Source of the DNA: Brevibacillus aydinogluensis
GTDB lineage: Bacteria; Bacillota; Bacilli; Brevibacillales; Brevibacillaceae
DNA: 64,000 bases
Direction: 5' to 3' (one strand)
Assembly (NCBI RefSeq): GCF_031954365.1
Contig: NZ_JAUSVZ010000001.1
Part shown: piece after piece, positions 1 to 8,647 of the stretch
Layout of the letters: the number at the start of each line of letters is the position of its first letter
How positions within the stretch are numbered: position 1 is the stretch's first letter
Notes under the pieces: model-generated
Seen by the model: only the letters and a program-made list of their open reading frames with translations
What the model was told of the DNA's origin: nothing
The model's database searches: none
Position numbers and translations under genes: made by a program

Positions 1-2
1 AC

Positions 3-995
3 GAGGGCAACACGCCACTGATATACGCTCCGTCTCTCTCCCGGCAATTGGGTGTAGAGCTGTACTTCAAGTATGAGGGGCTGAATCCGACCGGCTCGTT
101 TAAAGACCGCGGCATGGTGATGGCCGTCGCCAAAGCGCTGGAAGAAGGCAGCACCACCATTATGTGCGCCTCCACCGGCAATACCTCTGCTGCTGCCGCT
201 GCCTACGCCGCCCGCGCCGGCCTGCGCTGCATCGTGCTGATCCCGAGCGGCAACATCGCGCTGGGCAAACTGGCGCAGGCGATCGCCTACGGAGCGGAGG
301 TTATCGCCATCGACGGGAACTTTGACGAAGCGCTGCGCATCGTCCGCGACATCACCGCTGCTGAGCCGATCACGCTGGTCAACTCGGTCAACCCGTACCG
401 GATCGAGGGGCAAAAAACCGCCGCGTTTGAAATTTGCGACGCGCTCGGCACCTCCCCGGACATTCTCGCCATTCCGGTGGGCAACGCCGGCAACATCACG
501 GCATACTGGAAGGGCTTCAAGGAGTACCACGCAGCCGGAAAAACGGCACAACTGCCGCGCATGTTCGGCTTTCAGGCGGCGGGGGCGGCGCCGCTGGTCC
601 TCGGCCATCCCGTGCCCAATCCGGAGACGATTGCCACGGCGATTCGCATCGGCAACCCGGCGAGCAAGGATGGAGCGCTGGCGGCCATCGCCGAATCGGA
701 CGGTCTGGTGGACAGCGTGACCGACGAGGAAATTCTGCACGCCTACCATTTGCTCGCGAAAAGCGAAGGCATCTTCTGCGAACCGGCATCGGCCGCTTCC
801 CTGGCCGGCGTGATCAAGCTGCGCGAGGCGGGCAGATTGGAGCAGGGCTTGACGATCGCATGTGTGCTGACGGGCAACGGACTGAAAGATCCCAATACCG
901 CCCTCAAGCTGGTAGGGGAAGAACCGCGCTCCGTGCCGGCGACGCGTGACGCGGTGATGGCGTTGATTCGCGAAAATGCGGGAGGCGTTTCGTGA
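3..995 (+). CDS. thrC: threonine synthase (5' truncated by window edge)
   Basis: PLP enzyme that converts O-phosphohomoserine to threonine, the last step of threonine synthesis. The reading frame is open from base 3, before the first in-frame ATG at 48, and begins EGNTPLIYAPSLSRQLG, which matches the family interior, so roughly 25 N-terminal residues lie outside the window. The PLP-lysine motif TGSFKDRG follows the first in-frame methionine by about 14 residues, and CASTGNTSAAAAAYAAR and the phosphate-binding PVGNAGN segment are intact. The C-terminus overlaps the start of thrB by 4 bases, so the two are translationally coupled. Function is assigned from strong family resemblance to Bacillus ThrC. 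Confidence 0.96.
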   Translation, partial: EGNTPLIYAPSLSRQLGVELYFKYEGLNPTGSFKDRGMVMAVAKALEEGSTTIMCASTGNTSAAAAAYAARAGLRCIVLIPSGNIALGKLAQAIAYGAEVIAIDGNFDEALRIVRDITAAEPITLVNSVNPYRIEGQKTAAFEICDALGTSPDILAIPVGNAGNITAYWKGFKEYHAAGKTAQLPRMFGFQAAGAAPLVLGHPVPNPETIATAIRIGNPASKDGALAAIAESDGLVDSVTDEEILHAYHLLAKSEGIFCEPASAASLAGVIKLREAGRLEQGLTIACVLTGNGLKDPNTALKLVGEEPRSVPATRDAVMALIRENAGGVS

Positions 996-1924
996 TGAAC
1001 CGTCCTCTCGTGCGGGTCACCGTCCCCGCCAGCACCGCCAACCTGGGACCGGGCTTCGATGCCGTGGGCATGGCCTTTCAATTGTACTCCACAGTGGAGA
1101 TGGCGCTCAGCGAGACGACGGAAATCGTGCTGATCGGCGAGGAACTGGAGGGACTGCCCGCGGACAAGGGGAACCTGCTGTACCAGGTGGCCGCAGGACT
1201 GTTTGCGGAAGCGGGGCTGCCCGTCCCCGAACTGTATATCCGCGCAACGACGGAAGCGCCGCTGACGCGGGGGCTTGGCAGCAGCGCCGCGGCGATCGTC
1301 GGCGCACTCGTCGCCGCCAACAAGCTGGCCGGAGAGCCGTTTGACCGGGAGCGGCTGTTTGCCATCGCCACCCGGCTGGAAGGCCATCCGGACAACGTGG
1401 GGGCGTCGCTGTTCGGCGGCATTGTGGTGGCGACGATGCCGGAGCGGGACGAGGAGCCGATCCCTTACGTCCGCCTTGCTCCCCCGAAGGGGCTGCATAC
1501 GCTCGTAATCATCCCTGACTATCCGCTGTCGACGGAAAAGGCGCGCCATGTCCTGCCTGATGTGTACAGCAAACCGGATGTCATATATAATGTTGGTCAT
1601 AGCAGTTTGCTGGTGGCCGCTTTGGCCCAAGGCAGATTGGACCTGTTGGGTCAGGCGATGGGGGATCGGCTGCATCAGCCGTACCGGGCTGCGCTTGTCC
1701 CCGGCCTGCGTGAGATCCTGGACGGGGCGTCTCGCAACGGCGCACTGGGTGCGGCGCTAAGCGGCGCGGGACCGACGATGCTCTGCTTCTACTCGACAGA
1801 CGCGGAGCGGGAAAAGCTGCAGGCGTTTGTCGACAGTGTGATGCAAAAGCACGGCGTTTCCTACCGGACGATGCGGTTAAGACCCGATGAGCATGGCGCA
1901 CAGGTGACAATCTCGACCAGATAG
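992..1924 (+). CDS. thrB: homoserine kinase
   Basis: GHMP-family kinase that phosphorylates L-homoserine, supplying the substrate of the overlapping thrC. The N-terminal ASTANLGPGFDAVG segment and the ATP-binding PLTRGLGSSAAA motif (about residues 90-100) are both present. A later SGAGPTMLCF motif completes the GHMP pattern. At 310 residues it is normal length. Two starts are possible: GTG at 992 or ATG at 995, both behind GGAGG at 981-985. I list the first, but 995 is equally good. The gene overlaps the thrC stop by 4 bases, and pheA follows after 23 bases, so thrC-thrB-pheA probably form one operon. Confidence 0.95.
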   Translation: MMNRPLVRVTVPASTANLGPGFDAVGMAFQLYSTVEMALSETTEIVLIGEELEGLPADKGNLLYQVAAGLFAEAGLPVPELYIRATTEAPLTRGLGSSAAAIVGALVAANKLAGEPFDRERLFAIATRLEGHPDNVGASLFGGIVVATMPERDEEPIPYVRLAPPKGLHTLVIIPDYPLSTEKARHVLPDVYSKPDVIYNVGHSSLLVAALAQGRLDLLGQAMGDRLHQPYRAALVPGLREILDGASRNGALGAALSGAGPTMLCFYSTDAEREKLQAFVDSVMQKHGVSYRTMRLRPDEHGAQVTISTR

Positions 1925-1947
1925 AGAATGCGGATAGGAGTATTGTC

Positions 1948-2814
1948 ATGGAGAAACGATTGGCTTTTCTCGGACCGCGCGGAACATTTTCAGAAGAAGC
2001 GGCCCGCGCGTTGACGGCGCGTCGGCCGTTTCGTTACTTGGCGTGTCCGAGCATCATCGACGTTCTGAACGCCGCTGCCACAGGAGAGGCAGACTACGGC
2101 GTGGTGCCGGTGGAAAACACGATTGAAGGCACCGTCAACGCGGCCATGGACTGGTTGATTCACGAGGTGGACCTGCCGATTTTGGCCGAACTGGCGCTGC
2201 CAATATCACAGCACTTGCTGGTGGCCAAGCGGGACGACATCCTGCCGCTCGAAGCCATTACCCGGATTTTGTCGCACCCGCACGCCATCGCCCAGTGTCA
2301 CAATTTTCTCCGCAAGCACCTGCCCCACGCTGAAATTGAGTACACCAACAGCACGGCGCAGGCGGCACAGATCGTCAGCGAGCATCCGGAGGAACCGTGG
2401 GCGGCGATCGGGACGCGGCTCAATCCGGAAATCTACCCGCTGTCGTTTGCTCAGCAGGAGATTCAAGACTATTCCAACAACTATACCCGTTTTGTCCTCG
2501 TCGGTCGCGAACCGCTGGAGATGCCCCCGTCTGACAGGGAAAAGACGACCATCCTGGTCACGCTTCCAGAAGATTTTCCGGGCGCCCTCTACCAGGTGCT
2601 GGCCGCGTTTGCCTGGCGCAAGATCAACCTGTCCCGCATCGAATCCCGCCCGACCAAAAAGGGATTGGGCAGCTACCTGTTCGTGATTGACATTGAACAA
2701 AGAATGGACGATGTGCTGCTTCCCGGCGCGTTTGCCGAGATTGAGGCACTTGGCTGCCAGGTCCGCCAGCTCGGCACGTATCCGTTTTATCTGAAGGCCA
2801 TTTACAAGGAGTAA
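1948..2814 (+). CDS. pheA: prephenate dehydratase
   Basis: Converts prephenate to phenylpyruvate in phenylalanine biosynthesis. The 288-residue protein has the standalone Gram-positive architecture: an N-terminal catalytic domain beginning FLGPRGTFSEEAA, the catalytic-site motif NYTRFVLVGRE, and a C-terminal ACT regulatory domain carrying the phenylalanine-binding ESRP motif. There is no chorismate mutase domain. ATG 1948 follows TAGGAG with 7-base spacing. It lies 23 bases after thrB and is probably cotranscribed. The small ACT-domain gene often found before pheA in Bacillus is absent here. Feedback control by phenylalanine is expected from the family. Confidence 0.95.
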   Translation: MEKRLAFLGPRGTFSEEAARALTARRPFRYLACPSIIDVLNAAATGEADYGVVPVENTIEGTVNAAMDWLIHEVDLPILAELALPISQHLLVAKRDDILPLEAITRILSHPHAIAQCHNFLRKHLPHAEIEYTNSTAQAAQIVSEHPEEPWAAIGTRLNPEIYPLSFAQQEIQDYSNNYTRFVLVGREPLEMPPSDREKTTILVTLPEDFPGALYQVLAAFAWRKINLSRIESRPTKKGLGSYLFVIDIEQRMDDVLLPGAFAEIEALGCQVRQLGTYPFYLKAIYKE

Positions 2815-2958
2815 GCCATATGTAGAAGAGGAAAATGCCGGGGACCTTCTGAGCGGTTCAAGCAGGGTGTCCGCGTTGGAGAAAAAAGTGAAAGCTTGGC
2901 AAGTGCGTGGAGGAAAGCGGCAGTTTCACTGCACTGCTGCAGAAAACTCCCATCGGAA

Positions 2959-2993
2959 CGGTTGTTTGACGACACGTCAAACAGCCGTTTTTT
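2959..2993 (+). terminator. intrinsic terminator after thr-pheA
   Basis: A 12-13 bp stem (2959-2971 with 2975-2987, one G-T pair) with a 3-base loop is followed by six T residues. It ends the thrC-thrB-pheA transcript. A second short GGGC/GCCC hairpin with a T6 run lies at 3011-3028. The remaining 2815-2958 spacer shows no gene I can support. Confidence 0.85.
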
Positions 2994-3095
2994 CGTGCGC
3001 TCCGCAAGATGGGCGAACGCCCTTTTTTGCCGGGGTGAGCAAAACGCCCATGGGTGCATACCATGAAAAGGAGTTTCCGAGAGGGAGGAGAAACT

Positions 3096-4778
3096 GTGAA
3101 AATCCACGTAGTTCAACGAGGCGACACCATGTGGAAAATCGCCAAAAAATACGGCGTCGATTTTAAAGAACTGCTTCGCCTGAACAGCCAGATAAAAAAC
3201 CCTGACTTGATTTATCCCGGCATGCGGGTAAAAATCCCGTCCAAGCGCGTGCCGGTACGGCCGCAGAAAAACAGGACGTCATCATCGCAGGAATCTCCCC
3301 GGGTTAAAGAAAAGCCGATCAAGGAAGAACAAATGGAGCCGGAGGTGCCGCAGCAAATCGAGATGCGGCCGATGGAGCCGCCGGAGGAAGACACGGATCA
3401 GGAGCTGAAACCGGAAACGGAACTGGGAACCGAACCGGGAGCGGAACCAGGAACAGAACCAGAGATGGACACAGACATCGGGCAAGAGCGCGAAGTGGAA
3501 ATCGAAGCAGAACAAGAAGCGCCGCAGGCCCTGCCTTCCGAGCCGTCTGAACTGCCCGCGCCGTTCGGCGATATTGGACCGTATGGACCGAATGTGCCGC
3601 CAATGCCGCCCGGCCAAGTAAGACCATACGGGCCGAATGTTCCGCCAATGCCGCCCGGTCAGGTAAGACCATACGGGCCGGGAGTGCCGCCAATACCGCC
3701 CGGCCAGGTAAGACCATATGGGCCGAATGTTCCGCCAATGCCGCCCGGCCAGGTAAGACCATATGGGCCGAATGTTCCGCCAATGCCGCCCGGTCAGGTA
3801 AGACCATACGGACCAGGAGTGCCGCCAATGCCGCCCGGCCAGGTAAGACCATATGGGCCGAATGTTCCGCCTGCGCCCCCCGGCCAAGTGCGTCCGTTCG
3901 TGCCGTACGCTGCGCCGACACCGCCTACCAGGTTATCGCCGCAGGTTGTGCCTTCGCCCACTCGTCCGGTCACTCCACAGCCGCCGATTCAACCGATTCG
4001 GCCGCCTGTGCCGCCTCAACTGAGGCCGGTTCCGCCGACGGCTCCACCGGCCAAGGTGAGTCCGACGCAGCCGATCTGCCCGCCTTGCGGAAGACCGCCG
4101 TGGGTAAGCCCGGAGATGCTGCCGCCGAACGCGATGCCGCCGTGGGCAGGTCCGGAAATGCTGCCGCCGAACGCAAGGCCGCCGCGCGTAAGTCCAGAAA
4201 TGCTGCCGCCGAACGCAAGGCCGCCGTGGGCAGGCCCGGAAATGCTGCCGCCACACGCGATGCCGCCGTGGGCAGGCCCGGAAATGCTGCCGCCACACGC
4301 GATGCCGCCGTGGGCAGGCCCGGAAATGCTGCCGCCGAACGCGATGCCGCCGCGCGTAAGCCCGGAGATGCTGCCGCCGAACGCAATGCCGCCGTGGGCG
4401 GGTCCGGAAATGATTTCGCCGAACATGATGCCGCCGTGGACAGGTCCGGAAATGCTGCCGCCACACGCGATGCCGCCGGATTACCTGTATGAAGACAGTC
4501 CGTCGAGATGGCGGCGTCCGCCGGGCCGTACCCGCCGCAAGAAGAAGCGGCATCATCGGGAGTGCTGCGATTCGACGTCCAGCTCTTGCTCGTGTCGGGA
4601 CAGCGGTCACGATGGTCCATATGATGACTTGCCCTATCAAGATTGTCAGTGTGACAGCGGCACACAGGAGAACGCGACCCCGTTGACGTACTCTGCTTCC
4701 CAATCCATTCCGGCCCTGCCCGCTCAGGAAGTGTGGCCAAATTGGGAACAGGGGCACGATGAATCTTCTTCTTCCTGA
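3096..4778 (+). CDS. safA: spore coat assembly protein SafA, repeat-expanded
   Basis: Morphogenetic protein that directs inner spore coat assembly by binding cortex peptidoglycan through its LysM domain. Residues 1-50 form a LysM domain (VKIHVVQRGDTMWKIAKKYG onward, ending in YPGMRVKIPSK) very similar to B. subtilis SafA. The position between pheA and bofC is also that of safA. After an acidic linker come seven 15-residue PYGPNVPPMPPGQVR repeats and nine 14-residue PPWAGPEMLPPNAM repeats. A basic then Cys/Ser-rich tail (CCDS, SCSC, CQC) ends the protein. I chose GTG 3096 behind GGGAGGAG rather than ATG 3054, because it starts exactly at the LysM domain. About 560 residues, longer than typical SafA. 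Confidence 0.9.
   Translation: MKIHVVQRGDTMWKIAKKYGVDFKELLRLNSQIKNPDLIYPGMRVKIPSKRVPVRPQKNRTSSSQESPRVKEKPIKEEQMEPEVPQQIEMRPMEPPEEDTDQELKPETELGTEPGAEPGTEPEMDTDIGQEREVEIEAEQEAPQALPSEPSELPAPFGDIGPYGPNVPPMPPGQVRPYGPNVPPMPPGQVRPYGPGVPPIPPGQVRPYGPNVPPMPPGQVRPYGPNVPPMPPGQVRPYGPGVPPMPPGQVRPYGPNVPPAPPGQVRPFVPYAAPTPPTRLSPQVVPSPTRPVTPQPPIQPIRPPVPPQLRPVPPTAPPAKVSPTQPICPPCGRPPWVSPEMLPPNAMPPWAGPEMLPPNARPPRVSPEMLPPNARPPWAGPEMLPPHAMPPWAGPEMLPPHAMPPWAGPEMLPPNAMPPRVSPEMLPPNAMPPWAGPEMISPNMMPPWTGPEMLPPHAMPPDYLYEDSPSRWRRPPGRTRRKKKRHHRECCDSTSSSCSCRDSGHDGPYDDLPYQDCQCDSGTQENATPLTYSASQSIPALPAQEVWPNWEQGHDESSSS
3579..3893 (+). repeat. seven tandem 45-bp coding repeats in safA
   Basis: Seven consecutive units encode P-Y-G-P-(N/G)-V-P-P-(M/I/A)-P-P-G-Q-V-R. 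Units differ by only a few bases, which suggests recent expansion or homogenisation. The period keeps the frame. Confidence 0.93.
4095..4472 (+). repeat. nine tandem 42-bp coding repeats in safA
   Basis: Nine units encode PP(W/R)(A/V/T)(G/S)PEM(L/I)xPxxM. Variants WAG and RVS alternate irregularly, as expected from unequal exchange. The period differs from the first array (14 versus 15 residues), so the two arrays arose separately. Confidence 0.93.
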
Positions 4779-5817
4779 GTGTCAGGACATGAGCAGATCC
4801 TTTGTTCTTTCTCTTGAAAAAGCGTTCCGCTGCCGCATCTATGGGATAAAGCCCCGACGCAATGTTCATCTTCTCAAGACGGATCGGGGCCATTGGATCA
4901 TCAAGGGCTACAAAGATCGGGAGAAGGCGGAGTGGGTGACCCGACTCTCCGATACCCTGCAAGAGAAAGGATTTTACCAAACGGTTCAGTACGTCTCCGA
5001 TGAGCGCGGAGAGAAAATCTTTCCGTTTCAGAACCGTTACTACACCGTGATGAAAATGATCGATGGCCGGGAAGCCGACAACACCTCGCTATCCGACGTA
5101 AAAAAATCGGCCGCGACGCTGGCCAGATTTCACCAGGCGGCCAGCGGCTTCCCCGTCCCTTATCCCTATGCATTTGAAGGCAAACCGGCTTTGCTGGACA
5201 AATGGGAAAGCCGATTGGAGCATTTCGAGCGGATCATCTGGCACGTGGAACAGCATGGCCCGCAAAACCGGCTGGAACAAATCATCCTGGAGATGGCGGA
5301 TGAAGTCATCCGTGACAGCCGCGAGATTTTGCAGACGGCGTACAAACTGCCGCTGGCGTCGGAGCTGTTTGCGGTGGTCAAACAGGGTACGCTCGCCCAC
5401 CGGGACGTGGCCAGCCACAATTTTCTGATCACGCCGCAAGGAAGATGCTATTTGATCGACCTGGACACCGTGAGCCACGACATGCAGCTCAGCGATCTGG
5501 TCCAGCTCATGGGGCGCATGCTGCTGATGCAGGGGTACCGCGTCGAATCGTTTGTGGAAGCGATTGAGGCGTACAGCCGGGTAAATGTGCTCAGCGACAC
5601 CCAAGTCTGGATGATCCACCAGCTTCTGCGCTACCCGGACAATTTCCTGCGCGAAGTGACGGGCGTGTACGCCAACCGGCCGGGTTACACCATGCGCGGT
5701 GTGCTGCAGCTCGTACAGATGGAAGCGCGGCTGCGCCGGTCGCGCCGAATGTTTCTGGAAGCGGGCCCGGCGATTTTTCAGCGCTCTCCCTGGGGGTCCT
5801 ATCTATTTGTCGGGTAA
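4759..5817 (+). CDS. CotS/YsxE-family spore coat kinase-like protein
   Basis: A 352-residue protein with the aminoglycoside-phosphotransferase/CotS kinase fold: an N-terminal lobe with HWIIKGYKDREKAEW (putative ATP-lobe lysine), then the catalytic-loop segment AHRDVASHNFLI and the metal-binding LIDLDTVSHD. CotS and YsxE members are spore coat proteins associated with SafA/SpoVID. Adjacency to safA, with a 20-base overlap, supports a coat role. ATG 4759 follows AGGGG, and ATG 4789 is an alternative with a poorer ribosome site. The substrate is unknown. Which CotS paralogue this is cannot be decided from sequence alone. Confidence 0.85.
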   Translation: MNLLLPECQDMSRSFVLSLEKAFRCRIYGIKPRRNVHLLKTDRGHWIIKGYKDREKAEWVTRLSDTLQEKGFYQTVQYVSDERGEKIFPFQNRYYTVMKMIDGREADNTSLSDVKKSAATLARFHQAASGFPVPYPYAFEGKPALLDKWESRLEHFERIIWHVEQHGPQNRLEQIILEMADEVIRDSREILQTAYKLPLASELFAVVKQGTLAHRDVASHNFLITPQGRCYLIDLDTVSHDMQLSDLVQLMGRMLLMQGYRVESFVEAIEAYSRVNVLSDTQVWMIHQLLRYPDNFLREVTGVYANRPGYTMRGVLQLVQMEARLRRSRRMFLEAGPAIFQRSPWGSYLFVG

Positions 5818-5820
5818 AAG

Positions 5821-5856
5821 AAAAAAGCTGACGGCACGGATGCCATCAGCTTTTTT
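5821..5856. terminator. bidirectional terminator
   Basis: A 10 bp stem GCTGACGGCA/TGCCATCAGC (one mismatch) with a 4-base loop is flanked by A6 on the left and T6 on the right. It therefore serves both the safA-cotS operon and the convergent phosphoesterase gene, whose stop is at 5861. Confidence 0.93.
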
Positions 5857-5860
5857 CGCG

Positions 5861-7849
5861 TTACTTGGAGGCTGCCTTGGACAGGTCGATGCTGTATTTG
5901 ACAAAGCCGTTTTCCAGCGTAGTCAGGTACTTGAGATGCGGCATCTGTTCGGCATAAGGTTTGGCGTCCGGGGACGTGGTGAAGGTCACGTTTACCTTCT
6001 TGGTGATCGGAGCGAACGACCAGTTGTTGTCGGCTGCCGGGTTGATTGTCTTTTGGCTGAGGATGTAATCGATCACGACCTGGCGGTTTTCGTCCGGCGA
6101 GTCGATGACGATGTTGCTGCCGTCCAGACCCGGGAAGTTGCCGCCGCCGCTGGCCCGGTAGTTGTTGGTCACGACGATGAACTTGTCCTCCGCCTTGACC
6201 GGTTTGCCGTTGTACGAGAGGTTCTTGATCCGGTTCGCGTTCGGGTTGACCAACTTACCCTCCCTGTCGTACCTGGACGGCTGGGTGACGTCGATCTGGT
6301 AAGTGACCCCGTCGATGACGTCAAAGTTGTAAGTCGGGAAGGCTTCGTTGATCAGCGGCTGCTCCTCCGTCTTGTTCACGTCGATCTGATTGAACTGGCC
6401 GGCGGAGCGTTCCAGCCACTCTTTCAATTGCGCGCCGTTCACCAGCACCGCTTTCAACGTGTTGGGGTAAATGTACAGATCGGACACGTTCTTGATCGCG
6501 ATGGTGCCGGCCGGAATGTTGGTGTAGTAGCTTGCCCCGTTGCGGCCGCCCGCCTTGAACGGAGCGCCTGCAGACAGCACCGGAATGCCCTCATATTCCG
6601 TGCCCTTGATGTTTTTCTCCACGTACCACTTTTGAGCGTTGGTGACGATTTGGATGGACGGATCGTCCTGGACCAGCGCAAAATAGCTGTGGATTGGCGA
6701 GGTGGTTGTGCCTACTGCAGAACGCACCCACTCGACGGTTTTGTCGTGATCCTCCTTCACGGCATTGACGATGGAGGTGTCCACGTCAGCCAGAGCTTTT
6801 TTGTTCGCAGTATCGTAGATCGGGATCGCCCGGGATTCCGCTTCGACGACCTTCCATTTGCCGTTTTCCTGTTTCAGCGTCAGGTCGACCACGCCCAGAT
6901 GGTTGCCCCAGTAGCCCGGCATGACGGCCGGCTTGCCGTTGATCAGCCCTTTTTTTGCGTCGATGCCCGGGATGTTCTCATAGCCGGGGCCCGGGAAGAC
7001 AGAGTGGGAGTGGCCAAACAAGATGGCGTCGATGCCGTCCACTTTGCTCAGTTGATAGCTGGCGTTCTCCAGAGTGGTGCCCGCTTCGACGGGGCCAAGT
7101 CCGGAGTGGGGAATGGCGACGATGATGTCGGCTCCCTTTTTCTTCATTTCCGGCACGTATTTCTTCGCCGTCTCCACGATGTCCTTGGCGATCACCTTGC
7201 CTTCCAGGTTGGACTTGTCCCACACCATGATCTGCGGCGGAACAAAGCCGATCACACCCACTTTCAGCTTGACGTCCTTGCCGCGCTCATCCTTGAACGT
7301 GCGCTCCAGGATCAGATAAGGCGTGAACTTGTTCTTGTCGTTGTCCGGGTTGTTGTCTTTGTCGTCCACGTACACGTTGGCGTTGACGTAGGGGAATTTC
7401 GCCCCCTTGAGGCTGCGATCCAGATGCTCCAGGCCGAAGTTGAACTCGTGGTTGCCGATGTTGCCGGCATCGTAGTTCAACAGGTTCATCGCCTTGTAAA
7501 CGGGATGAATCTCGCCGTCCTTGAGCGGTTTTACCCTTGCCACGTAATCGCCCAGCGGATTGCCCTGGATCAGGTCGCCGTTGTCAAACAGCATTGAGTT
7601 TTTCACTTCTTCGCGGGCTTTTTTGATCAGCGAAGCAGTCTTGGCCAGGCCGAACTCGTCCGTTTCCTTGTCTTGATAGTAATCGTAGTTGACGATGTGC
7701 GTATGGAGGTCGGTCGTCTCCAAGAGGCGCAGTTTCAGTGTGGAGTCCCCGTTGGCGCTTGCCGGTACGAGCGGGAACGAAAGCGCCGCCACAACCAGGG
7801 AAGCAGACAGGAGACAGCTGGCCAGCCTGTGTACGCGTGCCTTTTTCAT
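5861..7849 (-). CDS. cpdB: 2',3'-cyclic-nucleotide 2'-phosphodiesterase/3'-nucleotidase, exported
   Basis: Exported metallophosphoesterase that hydrolyses 2',3'-cyclic nucleotides and 3'-nucleotides for nutrient scavenging. The start at 7849 (MKKARVH) gives a clear signal peptide ending near VPASA. The longer in-frame start at 7888 would bury it. The calcineurin-like metal motifs are visible: TTDLHTH, NGDLIQG, GNIGNHEFNFG, IPHSG and GHSHSVFPG. A C-terminal 5'-nucleotidase domain contains SGGGNFPGLDG. About 662 residues, typical for CpdB. No cell-wall anchor is visible at the C-terminus. The gene stands alone and is convergent with the coat genes. B. subtilis does not have it at this position. 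Confidence 0.9.
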   Translation of the reverse strand: MKKARVHRLASCLLSASLVVAALSFPLVPASANGDSTLKLRLLETTDLHTHIVNYDYYQDKETDEFGLAKTASLIKKAREEVKNSMLFDNGDLIQGNPLGDYVARVKPLKDGEIHPVYKAMNLLNYDAGNIGNHEFNFGLEHLDRSLKGAKFPYVNANVYVDDKDNNPDNDKNKFTPYLILERTFKDERGKDVKLKVGVIGFVPPQIMVWDKSNLEGKVIAKDIVETAKKYVPEMKKKGADIIVAIPHSGLGPVEAGTTLENASYQLSKVDGIDAILFGHSHSVFPGPGYENIPGIDAKKGLINGKPAVMPGYWGNHLGVVDLTLKQENGKWKVVEAESRAIPIYDTANKKALADVDTSIVNAVKEDHDKTVEWVRSAVGTTTSPIHSYFALVQDDPSIQIVTNAQKWYVEKNIKGTEYEGIPVLSAGAPFKAGGRNGASYYTNIPAGTIAIKNVSDLYIYPNTLKAVLVNGAQLKEWLERSAGQFNQIDVNKTEEQPLINEAFPTYNFDVIDGVTYQIDVTQPSRYDREGKLVNPNANRIKNLSYNGKPVKAEDKFIVVTNNYRASGGGNFPGLDGSNIVIDSPDENRQVVIDYILSQKTINPAADNNWSFAPITKKVNVTFTTSPDAKPYAEQMPHLKYLTTLENGFVKYSIDLSKAASK

Positions 7850-8035
7850 AGGATTGCATTCCTCCCGTGAAAGATAGATTACGTGCAATCATAGTGTATC
7901 ACGTCTGTAGGGGATTGGGTATATTTTCCACGGGTAGTTGTCGCAAAGATAAGAATTTTGGCGATTCCCGGGTATTTCCTATTAGAAAATTGGCAATGCT
8001 AGTTGGAAACAGGTACAAAGGAGTACATGGGTATC

Positions 8036-8614
8036 ATGAGGCGGCATTGGTTGTTTTTCATGTCGTGGACAGCCGTGTTTGCCGTTGGTTTGGCCGGCGG
8101 CATTGCGGCAGGAGAATTGATCCGGGACCAAAACGGGAGCGGACTATCCTGGCTGGCTGTGGAGACAGGCGGATCACAGGAGACCGTGAACAAGCCGTAC
8201 CAGCTGGTGCTGGCTCGCACCTACCTGTGCGGCGTAAAGGATGAAGAAATCAAACAGGTTCCGCACGAGCAACTGGCCCAAGCCCTGGTGGCGTACAGCG
8301 GGTGGGAGATTATCGCGTCCGATCCTGCCAAGCTGATCCTGTACAAGCGGGAGAACGATCTGGCTCCGTCGTGCAAGGCAAACGGATACTTCGGCTTGTC
8401 GCCCGATGGCGTGCTGACGTTGTTCAATGGCCTGCCGGCGGAGCAGCAGGTGGTGCAGACGTTTTACCGGATCGACACCGCAAAAATGGAAACAAAACTG
8501 ACCAAGGATAAGCTGGAATCGTTGAAACGGGGCATCCGTGTCCGCGATCTGGCGGAGTACAACAGCGTGCTGTCCACGTACAGTGAGTTTCAGACAGACG
8601 AAGAAGAAAGTTGA
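8036..8614 (+). CDS. bofC: bypass-of-forespore protein BofC
   Basis: Forespore-produced, exported protein that restrains SpoIVB-dependent activation of pro-sigma-K. A short N-terminal membrane or signal segment (LFFMSWTAVFAVGLAGGIAAG) is followed by the family's RTYLCGV motif. The C-terminal BofC domain includes YFGLSPDGVLTLFNG and QTFYRIDT. ATG 8036 has AAAGGAG 12 bases upstream. ATG 8027 and TTG 8003 are in-frame alternatives with worse spacing. Its place upstream of the ruv genes matches B. subtilis (bofC-ruvA-ruvB). About 192 residues. Confidence 0.9.
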   Translation: MRRHWLFFMSWTAVFAVGLAGGIAAGELIRDQNGSGLSWLAVETGGSQETVNKPYQLVLARTYLCGVKDEEIKQVPHEQLAQALVAYSGWEIIASDPAKLILYKRENDLAPSCKANGYFGLSPDGVLTLFNGLPAEQQVVQTFYRIDTAKMETKLTKDKLESLKRGIRVRDLAEYNSVLSTYSEFQTDEEES

Positions 8615-8620
8615 GATGGG

Positions 8621-8647
8621 AGGCTGACCCGTTGCGGGCAGCCTTTA
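8621..8647. terminator. probable terminator between convergent genes
   Basis: AGGCTGACCC and GGGCAGCCT pair with one bulged A around a 5-base loop, followed by a short T run. It lies between bofC and the convergent gene ending at 8645. The T tract is weak. Confidence 0.55.

Noticed and set aside
3579..4472. Possible CRISPR-like repeat array
   Set aside because: Units are contiguous, in frame, without spacers, and encode SafA repeats.
3282..4980. Several long minus-strand frames opposite the safA repeats, and a plus-strand alternative frame at 4085-4492
   Set aside because: They arise because the repeat units keep all frames periodically open. Their translations are repetitive, with no plausible start signals.
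5699..7597. 632-codon plus-strand frame opposite cpdB
   Set aside because: Overlaps the end of the CotS-like gene and the bidirectional terminator, and reads as a mirror of cpdB codons.
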